From: an uncultured Coriobacteriales bacterium
Lineage (GTDB): Bacteria > Actinomycetota > Coriobacteriia > Coriobacteriales > Atopobiaceae
DNA: 5,212 nucleotides
NCBI GenBank assembly: GCA_947305035.1
Contig: CAMZCV010000098.1
Coordinates: 1 to 5,212, forward strand
Direction: 5' to 3'
In this document: in pieces, positions 1 through 5,212 of the stretch
Layout: each line of letters opens with the position of its first letter
Position numbering within the stretch: the stretch's first letter is position 1
The notes under the pieces: generated by a model
What the model was told of the DNA's origin: nothing
Databases searched by the model: none
Seen by the model: the letters and a program-made list of their open reading frames with translations, nothing else
Position numbers and translations under genes: made by a program

Positions 1-1468
1 GATTCGTTGTCTGGAAGGTCACCGATGCCAAGCGCGAGCAGTTGGAGAATACCGAATCTCCGAGCGTTGTAACCATAGGCGGAATGGTCACGCTCTCGAG
101 ATAACCGCAGGTACTGAACGCGCGCGTACCGATCTCCGTGATCTGGCTCCCCTCCTCGAAAGAGAGCGATTTGAGACCGAACTGGGCATTGGTGTTGCTT
201 AGGTGTGCGGCATCGGCTTTGATCTTCGTAAAGTTGTAGTTGATGAATGACTTGGGGATGACAAGGTCGACAGAACCGTTGGGGGTAGAATTGCCGAAGT
301 TCGCATCGGTGTATATCTTCCATATTTCCAGAGTGGTATTGTCCCCGCTGCCGATGTAATCCACCAGAAGATACGTTGCATCTACAGGCAAGCCGAAACT
401 GTAGTTTGTCAGATCGTCAAAACTGTCGACCACCACGATGACAAACTTCAGATTGGTGCATTGGGAAAAGCAGTCATTCTGTCGCGGATCATCGTTGGTC
501 GGACGGGGAATGTTTCTGAACCCGAGCTTCTCGAGAGACGTGCACCCATAGAAAACGTGGTCGCCAATCAAACTGTAATGGTCAGGGTCGGTCCCTGCAT
601 AGTGGAAGGGAAGCTCCATCTCTTTGAGCGAAGAGCAGCCCATGAACGCCTCGTCGCCAATACGATTGAGATTCGAGATGTCAGCAAGGTAGAATGTCGC
701 GGAAGAAAGAGAGCTACAGCCCTTGAACGCGCGGTCCAAAATATAGTTCACAGTGTAGGGAAACGTGATCTCTTTGAGTGCAGAGCAGTTCTCGAACGCT
801 CCCCTGCCGATATACCTCAGATGAGCGTCGTCACTCAGAATCCTCGCCGTCGTCAGCTTGGCGCAGTTTGCAAACGCGCTTGTCCCGATTTCCACGACAC
901 TCGAGGGAATCGTGATGCTCGTGAGCTCCCCGCAGTCTTTGAAGCATTCATCGGGGATGAACTGGAGCTGTTCGCCGTTGAAGGTGAACTCTTCAAGCGC
1001 AGTGCAGCCTCTGAACGCGCTGACGCCGATCCTGGTTACGTAGTCGGGAATCTTTATGCTGGTTATGGTCGTTTGATCGAGGAAAGCATCTCCTGCAATC
1101 GTAGTCACCTGGATGGTTTCACCGTAGTACTCGCCACTGCCCAAGCCGCCAGGATAGATATAGGCTTCGAGATTGCCGCTATTGTCGCCAATTATCAGGT
1201 CTCCGCTGAAATCTGGATCTAAGAGACCTGCGAGGACAACATCGTCTCCATCAATCCACCCGTAAACCGGGCAGCTAGCGCCTACCCACTCGACGGCACC
1301 ATCTGGTTTCTGGTTCTGTATCGGCACTTCCTGACCCGTGGCGAGGGCAGGCTTCGCAGCGGTGAATACCGTCAAAAACAGGCACACGATGAACGCCACA
1401 GCAAACGCTATCGCCTGTGCGGCTGAACAATTACCGGACTTGCCCGTGTTATTGGTACGATTGTCCAT
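1..1468 (-). CDS. Secreted BspA-like leucine-rich repeat (LRR_5) surface protein, 3' end outside the window
   Basis: I translated this frame by hand: 489 codons from an ATG at 1468-1466 run without a stop to the left edge, so the C-terminus is missing. Residues 1-43 are a signal peptide with a hydrophobic core at about 19-37 and an ALA cleavage site at 41-43. Residues 44-119 are a non-repeat N-terminal region. From about 120 there are eleven LRR_5-type units with the pattern AF-x-x-C-x-x-L-x-x-[IV]-x-[IFL]-P; examples are AFRGCTALEE at 151, AFENCSALKEITFP at 224 and AFSTCGYLESVTIP at 450. Nine units are followed by a stretch of about 100 residues without clear repeats, then two more. The BspA family is known for binding host proteins and other bacteria; a role here as adhesin or ligand-binding protein is inference. 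How it is held at the surface cannot be seen. It follows the anchored-protein gene by 9 bases and is probably co-transcribed. Confidence 0.9.
   Translation of the reverse strand, partial: MDNRTNNTGKSGNCSAAQAIAFAVAFIVCLFLTVFTAAKPALATGQEVPIQNQKPDGAVEWVGASCPVYGWIDGDDVVLAGLLDPDFSGDLIIGDNSGNLEAYIYPGGLGSGEYYGETIQVTTIAGDAFLDQTTITSIKIPDYVTRIGVSAFRGCTALEEFTFNGEQLQFIPDECFKDCGELTSITIPSSVVEIGTSAFANCAKLTTARILSDDAHLRYIGRGAFENCSALKEITFPYTVNYILDRAFKGCSSLSSATFYLADISNLNRIGDEAFMGCSSLKEMELPFHYAGTDPDHYSLIGDHVFYGCTSLEKLGFRNIPRPTNDDPRQNDCFSQCTNLKFVIVVVDSFDDLTNYSFGLPVDATYLLVDYIGSGDNTTLEIWKIYTDANFGNSTPNGSVDLVIPKSFINYNFTKIKADAAHLSNTNAQFGLKSLSFEEGSQITEIGTRAFSTCGYLESVTIPPMVTTLGDSVFSNCSRLASVTFQTTN
2..133 (-). repeat. Second LRR_5 block of the BspA-like protein (two units, continuing past the left edge)
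   Basis: Two canonical units resume at residues 450 (AFSTCGYLESVTIP) and 474 (VFSNCSRLASVTF), 24 residues apart. The array is still running when the window ends, so the total repeat number is unknown. Confidence 0.85.
134..433 (-). other. Non-canonical island between LRR blocks
   Basis: Residues about 346-445 of the BspA-like protein lack the AF-x-x-C-x-x-L signature, although the next unit follows directly in frame. The stretch contains YLLVDYIGSGDNTTLEIWKI and a later LVIPKSFINYNFTKI segment. Parts such as LKSLSFEEGSQITEI, just before the next unit, look like the second half of an LRR_5 unit. The island may therefore be several degenerate repeats, or a separate insertion. I do not recognise another domain. 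Confidence 0.5.
434..1111 (-). repeat. First LRR_5 block of the BspA-like protein (nine units)
   Basis: Repeat units are marked by AF/CF/VF followed by a cysteine and a leucine at fixed spacing, starting near residues 128, 151, 175, 199, 224, 247, 274, 306 and 333. Spacing is mostly 23-27 residues, with one of 32 before residue 306. The first unit has no cysteine at the usual place (AFLDQTTITSIKIP). The units are diverged at DNA level, so they are old protein repeats and not recent tandem duplications. Such units stack into a curved solenoid in this family. Confidence 0.85.
1340..1468 (-). other. Signal peptide of the BspA-like protein
   Basis: The first 43 residues have a polar N-terminal part with one arginine and one lysine, a hydrophobic run AIAFAVAFIVCLFLTVFTA at 19-37, and a helix-breaking KP followed by ALA, with TGQE as the likely mature start. 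This fits Sec export and signal peptidase I cleavage after residue 43. The cysteine at residue 29 is inside the hydrophobic core and lacks a small residue before it, so it does not look like a lipobox. Confidence 0.85.
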
Positions 1469-1476
1469 GTTTGCAA

Positions 1477-1483
1477 CCTACTC
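1477..1483 (-). promoter_or_regulatory. Weak ribosome binding site of the BspA-like gene, overlapping the upstream stop codon
   Basis: Reading the minus strand, GAGTAGG ends 8 bases before the ATG at 1468 and contains the TAG stop of the upstream frame. It is only a partial match to AGGAGG. The 9-base gap between stop and start favours translation of the LRR gene by ribosomes finishing the upstream frame, and rules out a separate promoter in the gap. Confidence 0.4.
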
Positions 1484-2644
1484 GTCGATAACGTCGAACT
1501 CGTCCACGTCAATCATAGCTTCCTCGCGCTCAATCTGGGTACGGCGCGCGGAGTAGGCACCCATGAGCGCGCCCAGCCCGCCCAGCGCCATTCCCAGCGG
1601 TGCCATGATGCCGGAGAGCAGGTCGCCCGTATAGGGGATGGGCTCGGGCTTCGGTTCGGGCTCGGGTCCGGGTGTCGGCTCATCATCATCCTCGACCTCT
1701 TCGATGGGATCGGCGAGCTCGGCTTCCGCCTCCGCCTCGCTGAGCTGCAGGGCGCTGGAGATACCCGGATGGAGGTGCAGGGCGACAGGACCCTCCGAGG
1801 TTGCCAGCATTGCGGTAATCGGAGCTCCAGCTTCGATGGTGAGCGGCTCGTTGATAGCAACCTGGATGCCCGGCGACCACACGTTGGTCAGGCGCACGAT
1901 GACATTGCGCGAAGTCCTCCAGTTCTCGGGGATATCGAACTCAACGCGGTAGGAGAGCACCTCGCCCGGCATGATCTCAGAGATGACCATATCGTCATCG
2001 GCATCCTCCGTGCCGAGTCCCATAACCCTCTGCTCCATCCTGCGATACGCTTCCTCTTTGGGAATCGCGATGTCATCCATCCAAGGACGTCTGGAGTTGG
2101 CGGTGGTGAGCACGCGGTCGGACTCGATTGTCTGCGCCGTGAAGGGATCTCCAACCAGCTTCACTCCGTTGTCGGCATCGTACATCGACACATCGAAACC
2201 GCCGATGATGAGGTTGCCATGGTTGCGGATATCAACCTGGAAGGAGCATCTGCTGCCTGCGCACACGAATGCGTCGAACGGGCCGAATCCCTCGACCTCT
2301 GCGCTGATCGTATTGGGAACCGCGATATAGCGGAGACGCCCCAGGCTGTGGTCTGCGTCGAGAATCTCGGTCGCGAGGAAGGTTGACGCATCGTCGGTGA
2401 TGTTCATCACCTCGAAGCCGTCAATGGGGCTGTCGAGCTCGCAGAACGGGAAGTCCTCGCTGAATGCGCCGTCGATGAACTTCGACGCCATGATGCGGTA
2501 GACCTCCTCGTGGACGGTCGTATGCTTGCCCGTCTTGGGATCCACCTCGTCGCCGGGATTGCCGTTGAAGCTCTCGTAGTAGAAGAGGTACTTGCCCGTG
2601 GGGCTCACGGCGAAGGAGCTGCCCCTGAAGCCGTTGTAGTCCAC
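1478..2644 (-). CDS. C-terminal part of the large surface protein: propeller end, Ig-like segment, Pro/Glu spacer and sortase-like anchor
   Basis: The frame is open from 2713, directly after the TAA (411 residues); the first possible start is GTG at 2644, giving 388 residues. That GTG has no convincing ribosome binding site, and there is no signal peptide, so independent function is doubtful. Numbering from the GTG: residues 1-110 are propeller-like (FAVSPTGKYLFYYES, then EVYRIMASKFIDG). Residues about 113-275 resemble an Ig-like or CARDB-type segment (CSFQVDIRNHGNLIIGGFDV, later MPGEVLSYRVEFDIPENW). Residues 302-335 are an acidic then Pro/Glu spacer, IPYTG lies at 336-340, a hydrophobic helix at 342-366, RR at 367-368, and an acidic tail ends the protein. 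The Ig-like call is from sequence pattern only. The TAG stop is 9 bases before the LRR gene. Confidence 0.75.
   Translation of the reverse strand: MDYNGFRGSSFAVSPTGKYLFYYESFNGNPGDEVDPKTGKHTTVHEEVYRIMASKFIDGAFSEDFPFCELDSPIDGFEVMNITDDASTFLATEILDADHSLGRLRYIAVPNTISAEVEGFGPFDAFVCAGSRCSFQVDIRNHGNLIIGGFDVSMYDADNGVKLVGDPFTAQTIESDRVLTTANSRRPWMDDIAIPKEEAYRRMEQRVMGLGTEDADDDMVISEIMPGEVLSYRVEFDIPENWRTSRNVIVRLTNVWSPGIQVAINEPLTIEAGAPITAMLATSEGPVALHLHPGISSALQLSEAEAEAELADPIEEVEDDDEPTPGPEPEPKPEPIPYTGDLLSGIMAPLGMALGGLGALMGAYSARRTQIEREEAMIDVDEFDVIDE
1547..1639 (-). other. Sortase-like C-terminal sorting signal (IPYTG plus hydrophobic helix)
   Basis: IPYTG (1639-1625) is followed by D, a hydrophobic run LLSGIMAPLGMALGGLGALM plus GAYSA, and RR. 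This is the order of an LPXTG-type signal: motif, membrane helix, positive stop. It differs from the usual form by Ile at the first motif position and by an unusually long acidic tail (REEAMIDVDEFDVIDE) after the arginines. It could alternatively be a plain C-terminal membrane anchor that is never cleaved. Confidence 0.7.
1640..1675 (-). repeat. Pro/Glu wall-spanning spacer
   Basis: The twelve residues TPGPEPEPKPEP precede the sorting motif and are encoded by repeated GAGCCC-like hexamers. Proline-rich spacers at this place are typical of proteins that cross peptidoglycan before a sortase site. They follow an acidic stretch (SEAEAEAELADPIEEVEDDD). Confidence 0.75.
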
Positions 2645-2713
2645 GCGCTCGTAGCTGTCCTCGAAGCCCGGCTGGTTCTCCTGGGTGGGATCGAACTTGC
2701 CTGCGTAGAGGTA

Positions 2714-2716
2714 TTA
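2714..2716 (-). other. In-frame TAA splitting the large surface protein gene
   Basis: The minus-strand context is GCA CAG CCT TCC GAT TAA TAC CTC TAC GCA, i.e. AQPSD-stop-YLYA. One base change from a sense codon (for example GAA, CAA, AAA, TAC or TAT) explains it. It falls in what looks like a loop between two strands of one propeller blade (GTVLFTKN before, YLYAGKFD after). TAA followed by T is usually an efficient terminator, which speaks against strong readthrough. There is no homopolymer at the site that would suggest slippage. Confidence 0.8.
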
Positions 2717-5212
2717 ATCGGAAGGCTGTGCATCCTCGCCCGACTGGCGGTTCTTTGTGAAGAGCACCGTTCCGTGGCCGGGCCAGGGGGCCATCTGCGG
2801 CAGCGTGGCATTGCTCGTGATGCAGCGCTTCACCTGGATATCTGCGAAGGATTTTCCGCACGGGATGGTTGCTGCACAGACCTCGTAGCCTGTGGTCTTG
2901 TAGAAGATCAGCGTGAGCAGCGCATCGTATTTTTCCTTGACGCCGTTGCCCACGATGATGTCCATGCTCGTGACGGACTTGTCGAGACTGATGGGGTCGA
3001 CATAGATGGGGGTGTCGGAATCGGGGTCGATGATGCGACCGGCCTTGAGCGCCACCGAGAGCGCACCGTCGCGCAGGTAGCAGTATCCGACGCCGAAGGA
3101 GATGTTGGTGGGATCGCTCATGAGCTTCTTGGGCTCGTCAGCGGAGCGGTGCATGAATGCGAAGGCAACAGCACCGCTGGCGCCATTCACAGCGAAACCG
3201 TCACGTACGCGGGGAACGCTGACCATATGGGCAAGACCGTCATCGTAGAGTTCGCTCGCCTGCTTGACCGTGCGCTGGAAGACGTTCAGGTTCTCATCGA
3301 GGAACACGACGGAGACCGTAGGCGTGGCGAATGCATCGTAGACCCGCGTGTTGTCGCCCTGGGGACGGATGCCGCCCGTGACCACGAGGCAGGCTTCCAC
3401 GTGACGCGTCCACGAGGTGCCAGCAGAGCGCACCACGATGTCGAAATCGTAGTCGAACATGTCGATGCGCTTGAGCTTGTTGGTGCCGCTGCCGTATTCG
3501 ATGACCTTGGGCTCGCCCCAGGTGCGCGAGACGGTGTCGAACTTGGAGCAGACGACGCGCGGCCTGCGGATGGGATTGTTCTCGTCCTTGAAGGAGTAGT
3601 CCACCGTCATGATGCGGAACAGATACGGCGCTCCGTTGATGTTCACGATCTTCTGGCGAGGATCGCTGAAGACGTTGTTATAGATGACAACGTCAACATT
3701 GGGCTTGATTCCGTCGTGGAGGCCGATGCCCTTCACGCCGCCATCACCGCATACGGCGCCGGTGGTTTTGCCCTCAACGTTCTCGTATTCGTACTCGCCC
3801 TGCGCTGGCGCGCCGAAGCCGAGGAACGTGTCTCCCAGAACGTAGGCATCGACCTCATCGTCGTCATCCGCTTCCGCCTCGAGCTCCTGCGTCTCGAGCA
3901 TGCTGCCTTCGCCATCCGTTGCTGCGGGTTCGGCATCTGCATCGGCTTCGGGATCGACGTCATCAGTGGCAGCGGGCTCTGCGTCATCGTTGGCTGCAGG
4001 CTCATCTGCAACATCCAGGATATCGGCTGCAACGGGAATGGGCACGATCACAGAAGCATCTGCGAGGTCGGAGCCATCCCCCTCGGTAGCGGGGACACCC
4101 TGAGGGACATCTCCCTGAGGCTGGTCGGAGTCTGTTGCTGCCGTCTCGGGACCCTCTCCCTCAACAGCAGGCTCAGAGCTTTCCTCGCCATCCATGGGAG
4201 CAAGTGCAGCAGCTTCCCCCTCTTCCGTCTGAACGGAAGTATCGGCGGACTGCTCTGCGTCGGTAGCGGGCTCGGACGTCTCCTCGGAGCTCTCCTCGGG
4301 CTCGTGCGTCTCCTCGCTGGGCTGCTCGGCATCAGTTGAGGGCTCGGGCGTCTCCTCGGAGCTTTCCTCGGGCTCGGAAACCTCCTCGTCCTCCACGCTC
4401 TCGGTCGAAAGGCCGAGGACCGAATCGGAAAGCTCATCGGCATAGGTGAAGGAGTTCACGCCCTCGCACGGCACGAACTGCGTGACAAGGGTGCCATCTT
4501 CGAGCTCAACCACCATGGGGATCATATTGCGGTGAATGTCGGGAAGATCTTCCTCGCTGTAGTTGACGGGCTGCTTGTTCTTTGTAGCCTCGGCCTCGAA
4601 GGATTCCTTCATATCGGCCATCGTGACGGGGAGCATATTGTCGAAGATATCTCCGCCGTTGCTCGCAAGGATCCGCCCATCGTCGAACAGCACCACGGAG
4701 TGCCGCTTGGTCCCATCGGGATACGTGTGCATAAAGCGGGCGGCACCCGCCTCCTCCGACCAGAGCGCAACGTCATTGAAGGTGGGGAGCGGCGGCGTGA
4801 TGTCCTTCCAGTTGTCATAGAAGGGATTCTCGGCACAGCTCCAGATGGTCACGGAGCCGGAGAAGCAGTAGAACTGAGCCGAGAGCTCAGCCTTGAAGGT
4901 ATATCCGACAGTAAAGTGCGTATCATCGACATCGGAACGAGGTTTCGGCTCGAGCCATCCGATATACATGGGCAGCGCTATCGCACCGCTGACGCTGACG
5001 CACGCAACGCCCTCGAGGCCAACACCCACGGAAAGCTTGAACGAAGGCTTGATGTTGAGCGAAATCGACCCATCGGGAACCGGGACGATGCTGTTGCAAT
5101 CCAGATCCTGCTCGCCGATGAGCTCAGCAGTGAGGGAGAACGTGCCCGCGAACACCAGCTCGAGGCCACCGGTAATCGTGATGTAGAACGGAACGGGGCC
5201 GATGGTGAACTT
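2714..5212 (-). CDS. N-terminal/middle part of a large surface protein: beta-rich segment, propeller-like sequence and acidic linker (5' partial)
   Basis: The frame is open from the right edge, 832 residues to the TAA; a GTG at 5155 is merely an internal valine codon (LVFAGTF). Residues 1-126 are beta-rich with alternating hydrophobic and small residues, in three similar stretches each beginning F-[TK]-[IVL]. Residues about 145-265 hold strand-turn-strand elements such as HSVVLFDDGRILASN and VVELEDGTLVTQF. About 271-454 is a Glu/Asp/Ala/Ser/Pro-rich linker with tandem repeats. From about 455 to the stop the sequence is again propeller-like, for example VVCSKFDTVSRTWGEPKVI and GTVLFTKN. There are no catalytic motifs that I recognise. 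An extracellular binding role is inference from the fold style and the downstream sorting signal. I do not know the family name. Confidence 0.85.
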   Translation of the reverse strand, partial: KFTIGPVPFYITITGGLELVFAGTFSLTAELIGEQDLDCNSIVPVPDGSISLNIKPSFKLSVGVGLEGVACVSVSGAIALPMYIGWLEPKPRSDVDDTHFTVGYTFKAELSAQFYCFSGSVTIWSCAENPFYDNWKDITPPLPTFNDVALWSEEAGAARFMHTYPDGTKRHSVVLFDDGRILASNGGDIFDNMLPVTMADMKESFEAEATKNKQPVNYSEEDLPDIHRNMIPMVVELEDGTLVTQFVPCEGVNSFTYADELSDSVLGLSTESVEDEEVSEPEESSEETPEPSTDAEQPSEETHEPEESSEETSEPATDAEQSADTSVQTEEGEAAALAPMDGEESSEPAVEGEGPETAATDSDQPQGDVPQGVPATEGDGSDLADASVIVPIPVAADILDVADEPAANDDAEPAATDDVDPEADADAEPAATDGEGSMLETQELEAEADDDDEVDAYVLGDTFLGFGAPAQGEYEYENVEGKTTGAVCGDGGVKGIGLHDGIKPNVDVVIYNNVFSDPRQKIVNINGAPYLFRIMTVDYSFKDENNPIRRPRVVCSKFDTVSRTWGEPKVIEYGSGTNKLKRIDMFDYDFDIVVRSAGTSWTRHVEACLVVTGGIRPQGDNTRVYDAFATPTVSVVFLDENLNVFQRTVKQASELYDDGLAHMVSVPRVRDGFAVNGASGAVAFAFMHRSADEPKKLMSDPTNISFGVGYCYLRDGALSVALKAGRIIDPDSDTPIYVDPISLDKSVTSMDIIVGNGVKEKYDALLTLIFYKTTGYEVCAATIPCGKSFADIQVKRCITSNATLPQMAPWPGHGTVLFTKNRQSGEDAQPSD
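3911..4006 (-). repeat. 24-bp (8-residue) tandem repeat, four degenerate units
   Basis: Four consecutive octets read DEPAANDD, AEPAATDD, VDPEADAD and AEPAATDG. Units 2 and 4 differ only in the last residue; unit 3 is the most diverged. The period is a multiple of three, so copy changes would keep the frame. Confidence 0.75.
4232..4375 (-). repeat. 72-bp (24-residue) tandem repeat, two units
   Basis: Unit 1 (4375-4304) begins EPEESSEETPEPSTDAEQ and unit 2 (4303-4232) begins EPEESSEETSEPATDAEQ. The first 18 residues match at 16 positions, then the last six diverge. The DNA copies are also close, with a shared tctcctcggagct core 72 bases apart. This is an in-frame duplication that keeps the protein open. 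Confidence 0.85.
4838..5209 (-). other. Beta-rich segment with three similar stretches, domain not recognised
   Basis: Three stretches start FTIGPVPFYITITGG, FKLSVGVGLEGVACVSVSG and FTVGYTFKAELSAQFYCFSG. Each alternates hydrophobic with small or polar residues, as in amphipathic beta strands. Cysteines occur singly in each (DC, ACV, YCF, SCA). The segment begins at or before the window edge, so its full extent and any family match cannot be judged here. Confidence 0.5.

Larger units (their letters stand above)
3851..4402 (-). other. Acidic low-complexity linker within the large surface protein
   Basis: About 184 residues are dominated by Glu, Asp, Ala, Ser, Thr and Pro, with almost no aromatic residues and no basic residues except one histidine. 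It runs from TESVEDEEVSEPEESSEE to EADDDDEVD and contains a 24-residue and an 8-residue tandem repeat. It should be disordered and strongly negative. It separates two parts of what reads as the same propeller-like region, so it may be a long exposed loop and not a domain linker. Confidence 0.75.
1478..5212 (-). pseudogene. Large sortase-anchored surface protein gene interrupted by one in-frame TAA, 5' end outside the window
   Basis: The frame entering at 5212 and the frame ending with TAG at 1480-1478 are the same reading frame; the only interruption is TAA at 2716-2714. Sense coding resumes at once with TAC CTC TAC GCA GGC (YLYAG), and both sides look like parts of one beta-propeller-type fold. 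Together there are 832 + 411 sense codons, still without the N-terminus. The C-terminal half has the anchor but no export signal, while the N-terminal half lacks an anchor, which is what a split of one gene would give. No frameshift or other stop is seen, so the lesion would be recent. Alternatives are a sequencing error, a fixed split into two genes, or readthrough. The single-gene origin is well supported; whether it is dead, leaky or an artefact is open. Confidence 0.65.

Noticed and set aside
461..1222. Plus-strand open frame of 253 codons
   Set aside because: It is antisense to the LRR repeats; its regular Arg/Glu-rich pattern is the complement of the AF-x-x-C-x-x-L units. The minus-strand reading has a signal peptide and clear LRR_5 motifs.
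1382..1384. Lipoprotein reading of the LRR protein via the cysteine at residue 29
   Set aside because: The residues before the cysteine are FIV, with no small residue at -1, and the cysteine is within the hydrophobic core. An ALA signal peptidase I site follows.
1640..1740. Possible terminator or regulatory repeat in the GGCTCG-rich stretch
   Set aside because: It lies inside an open frame and is explained by Pro/Glu codon repetition; no stem followed by a T run is seen.
2489..2508. AGGAGGT 10 bases before an in-frame ATG inside the C-terminal fragment, a possible internal restart after the TAA
   Set aside because: The motif is just the codons for EEV in a conserved-looking strand, the spacing is long, and the product would begin inside the propeller with no export signal.
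2642..2644. GTG as a true start of an independent downstream gene
   Set aside because: No ribosome site at a proper distance, and sequence homologous in style to the propeller begins before it, at YLYAGKFD right after the TAA. It is kept only as the nominal CDS boundary.
2510..4339. Plus-strand open frame of 609 codons antisense to the large surface protein gene
   Set aside because: It mirrors the GC-rich codons of the minus-strand gene, has a low-complexity composition without domains, and lacks any start context. The minus strand gives coherent domains, repeats and an anchor over the same DNA.

Overview
The window is one strand of cell-surface biology. All supported genes lie on the minus strand and are read from position 5212 down to 1. 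They are GC-rich, carry secretion or wall-anchoring signals, and include a BspA-type leucine-rich repeat protein and a protein ending in a sortase-like sorting signal. This suggests a Gram-positive, probably host-associated, high-GC bacterium. The style resembles Coriobacteriia (Collinsella, Olsenella or Eggerthella relatives), but that placement is inference and not proven by a marker gene.

Layout in the direction of transcription. (1) 5212 to 2714 is the middle part of a very large surface protein; its N-terminus lies beyond the right edge. It shows a beta-rich glycine/valine segment, the start of a beta-propeller-like region, a roughly 180-residue acidic low-complexity linker with two kinds of internal repeat, and more propeller-like sequence. 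(2) A TAA at 2716-2714 ends this frame, yet the same frame stays open directly after it. (3) 2713 to 1478 continues with propeller-like sequence, an Ig-like segment, a Pro/Glu spacer, an IPYTG motif, a hydrophobic helix and a charged tail. The simplest reading is one gene of more than 1,240 codons interrupted by a single nonsense codon. (4) After a 9-base gap, 1468 to 1 encodes the first 489 residues of a secreted BspA-like LRR_5 protein that runs off the left edge.

The two loci probably form one transcription unit for surface or secreted adhesin-like proteins. If the TAA is real, the large protein would lose its wall anchor and be released or non-functional, while the LRR gene could still be translated. 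No RNA gene, mobile element, CRISPR array, promoter or terminator is visible. The only intergenic DNA is the 9 bases between the two loci. I see no clear evidence of a new multi-gene system; the in-frame stop is the most notable feature.
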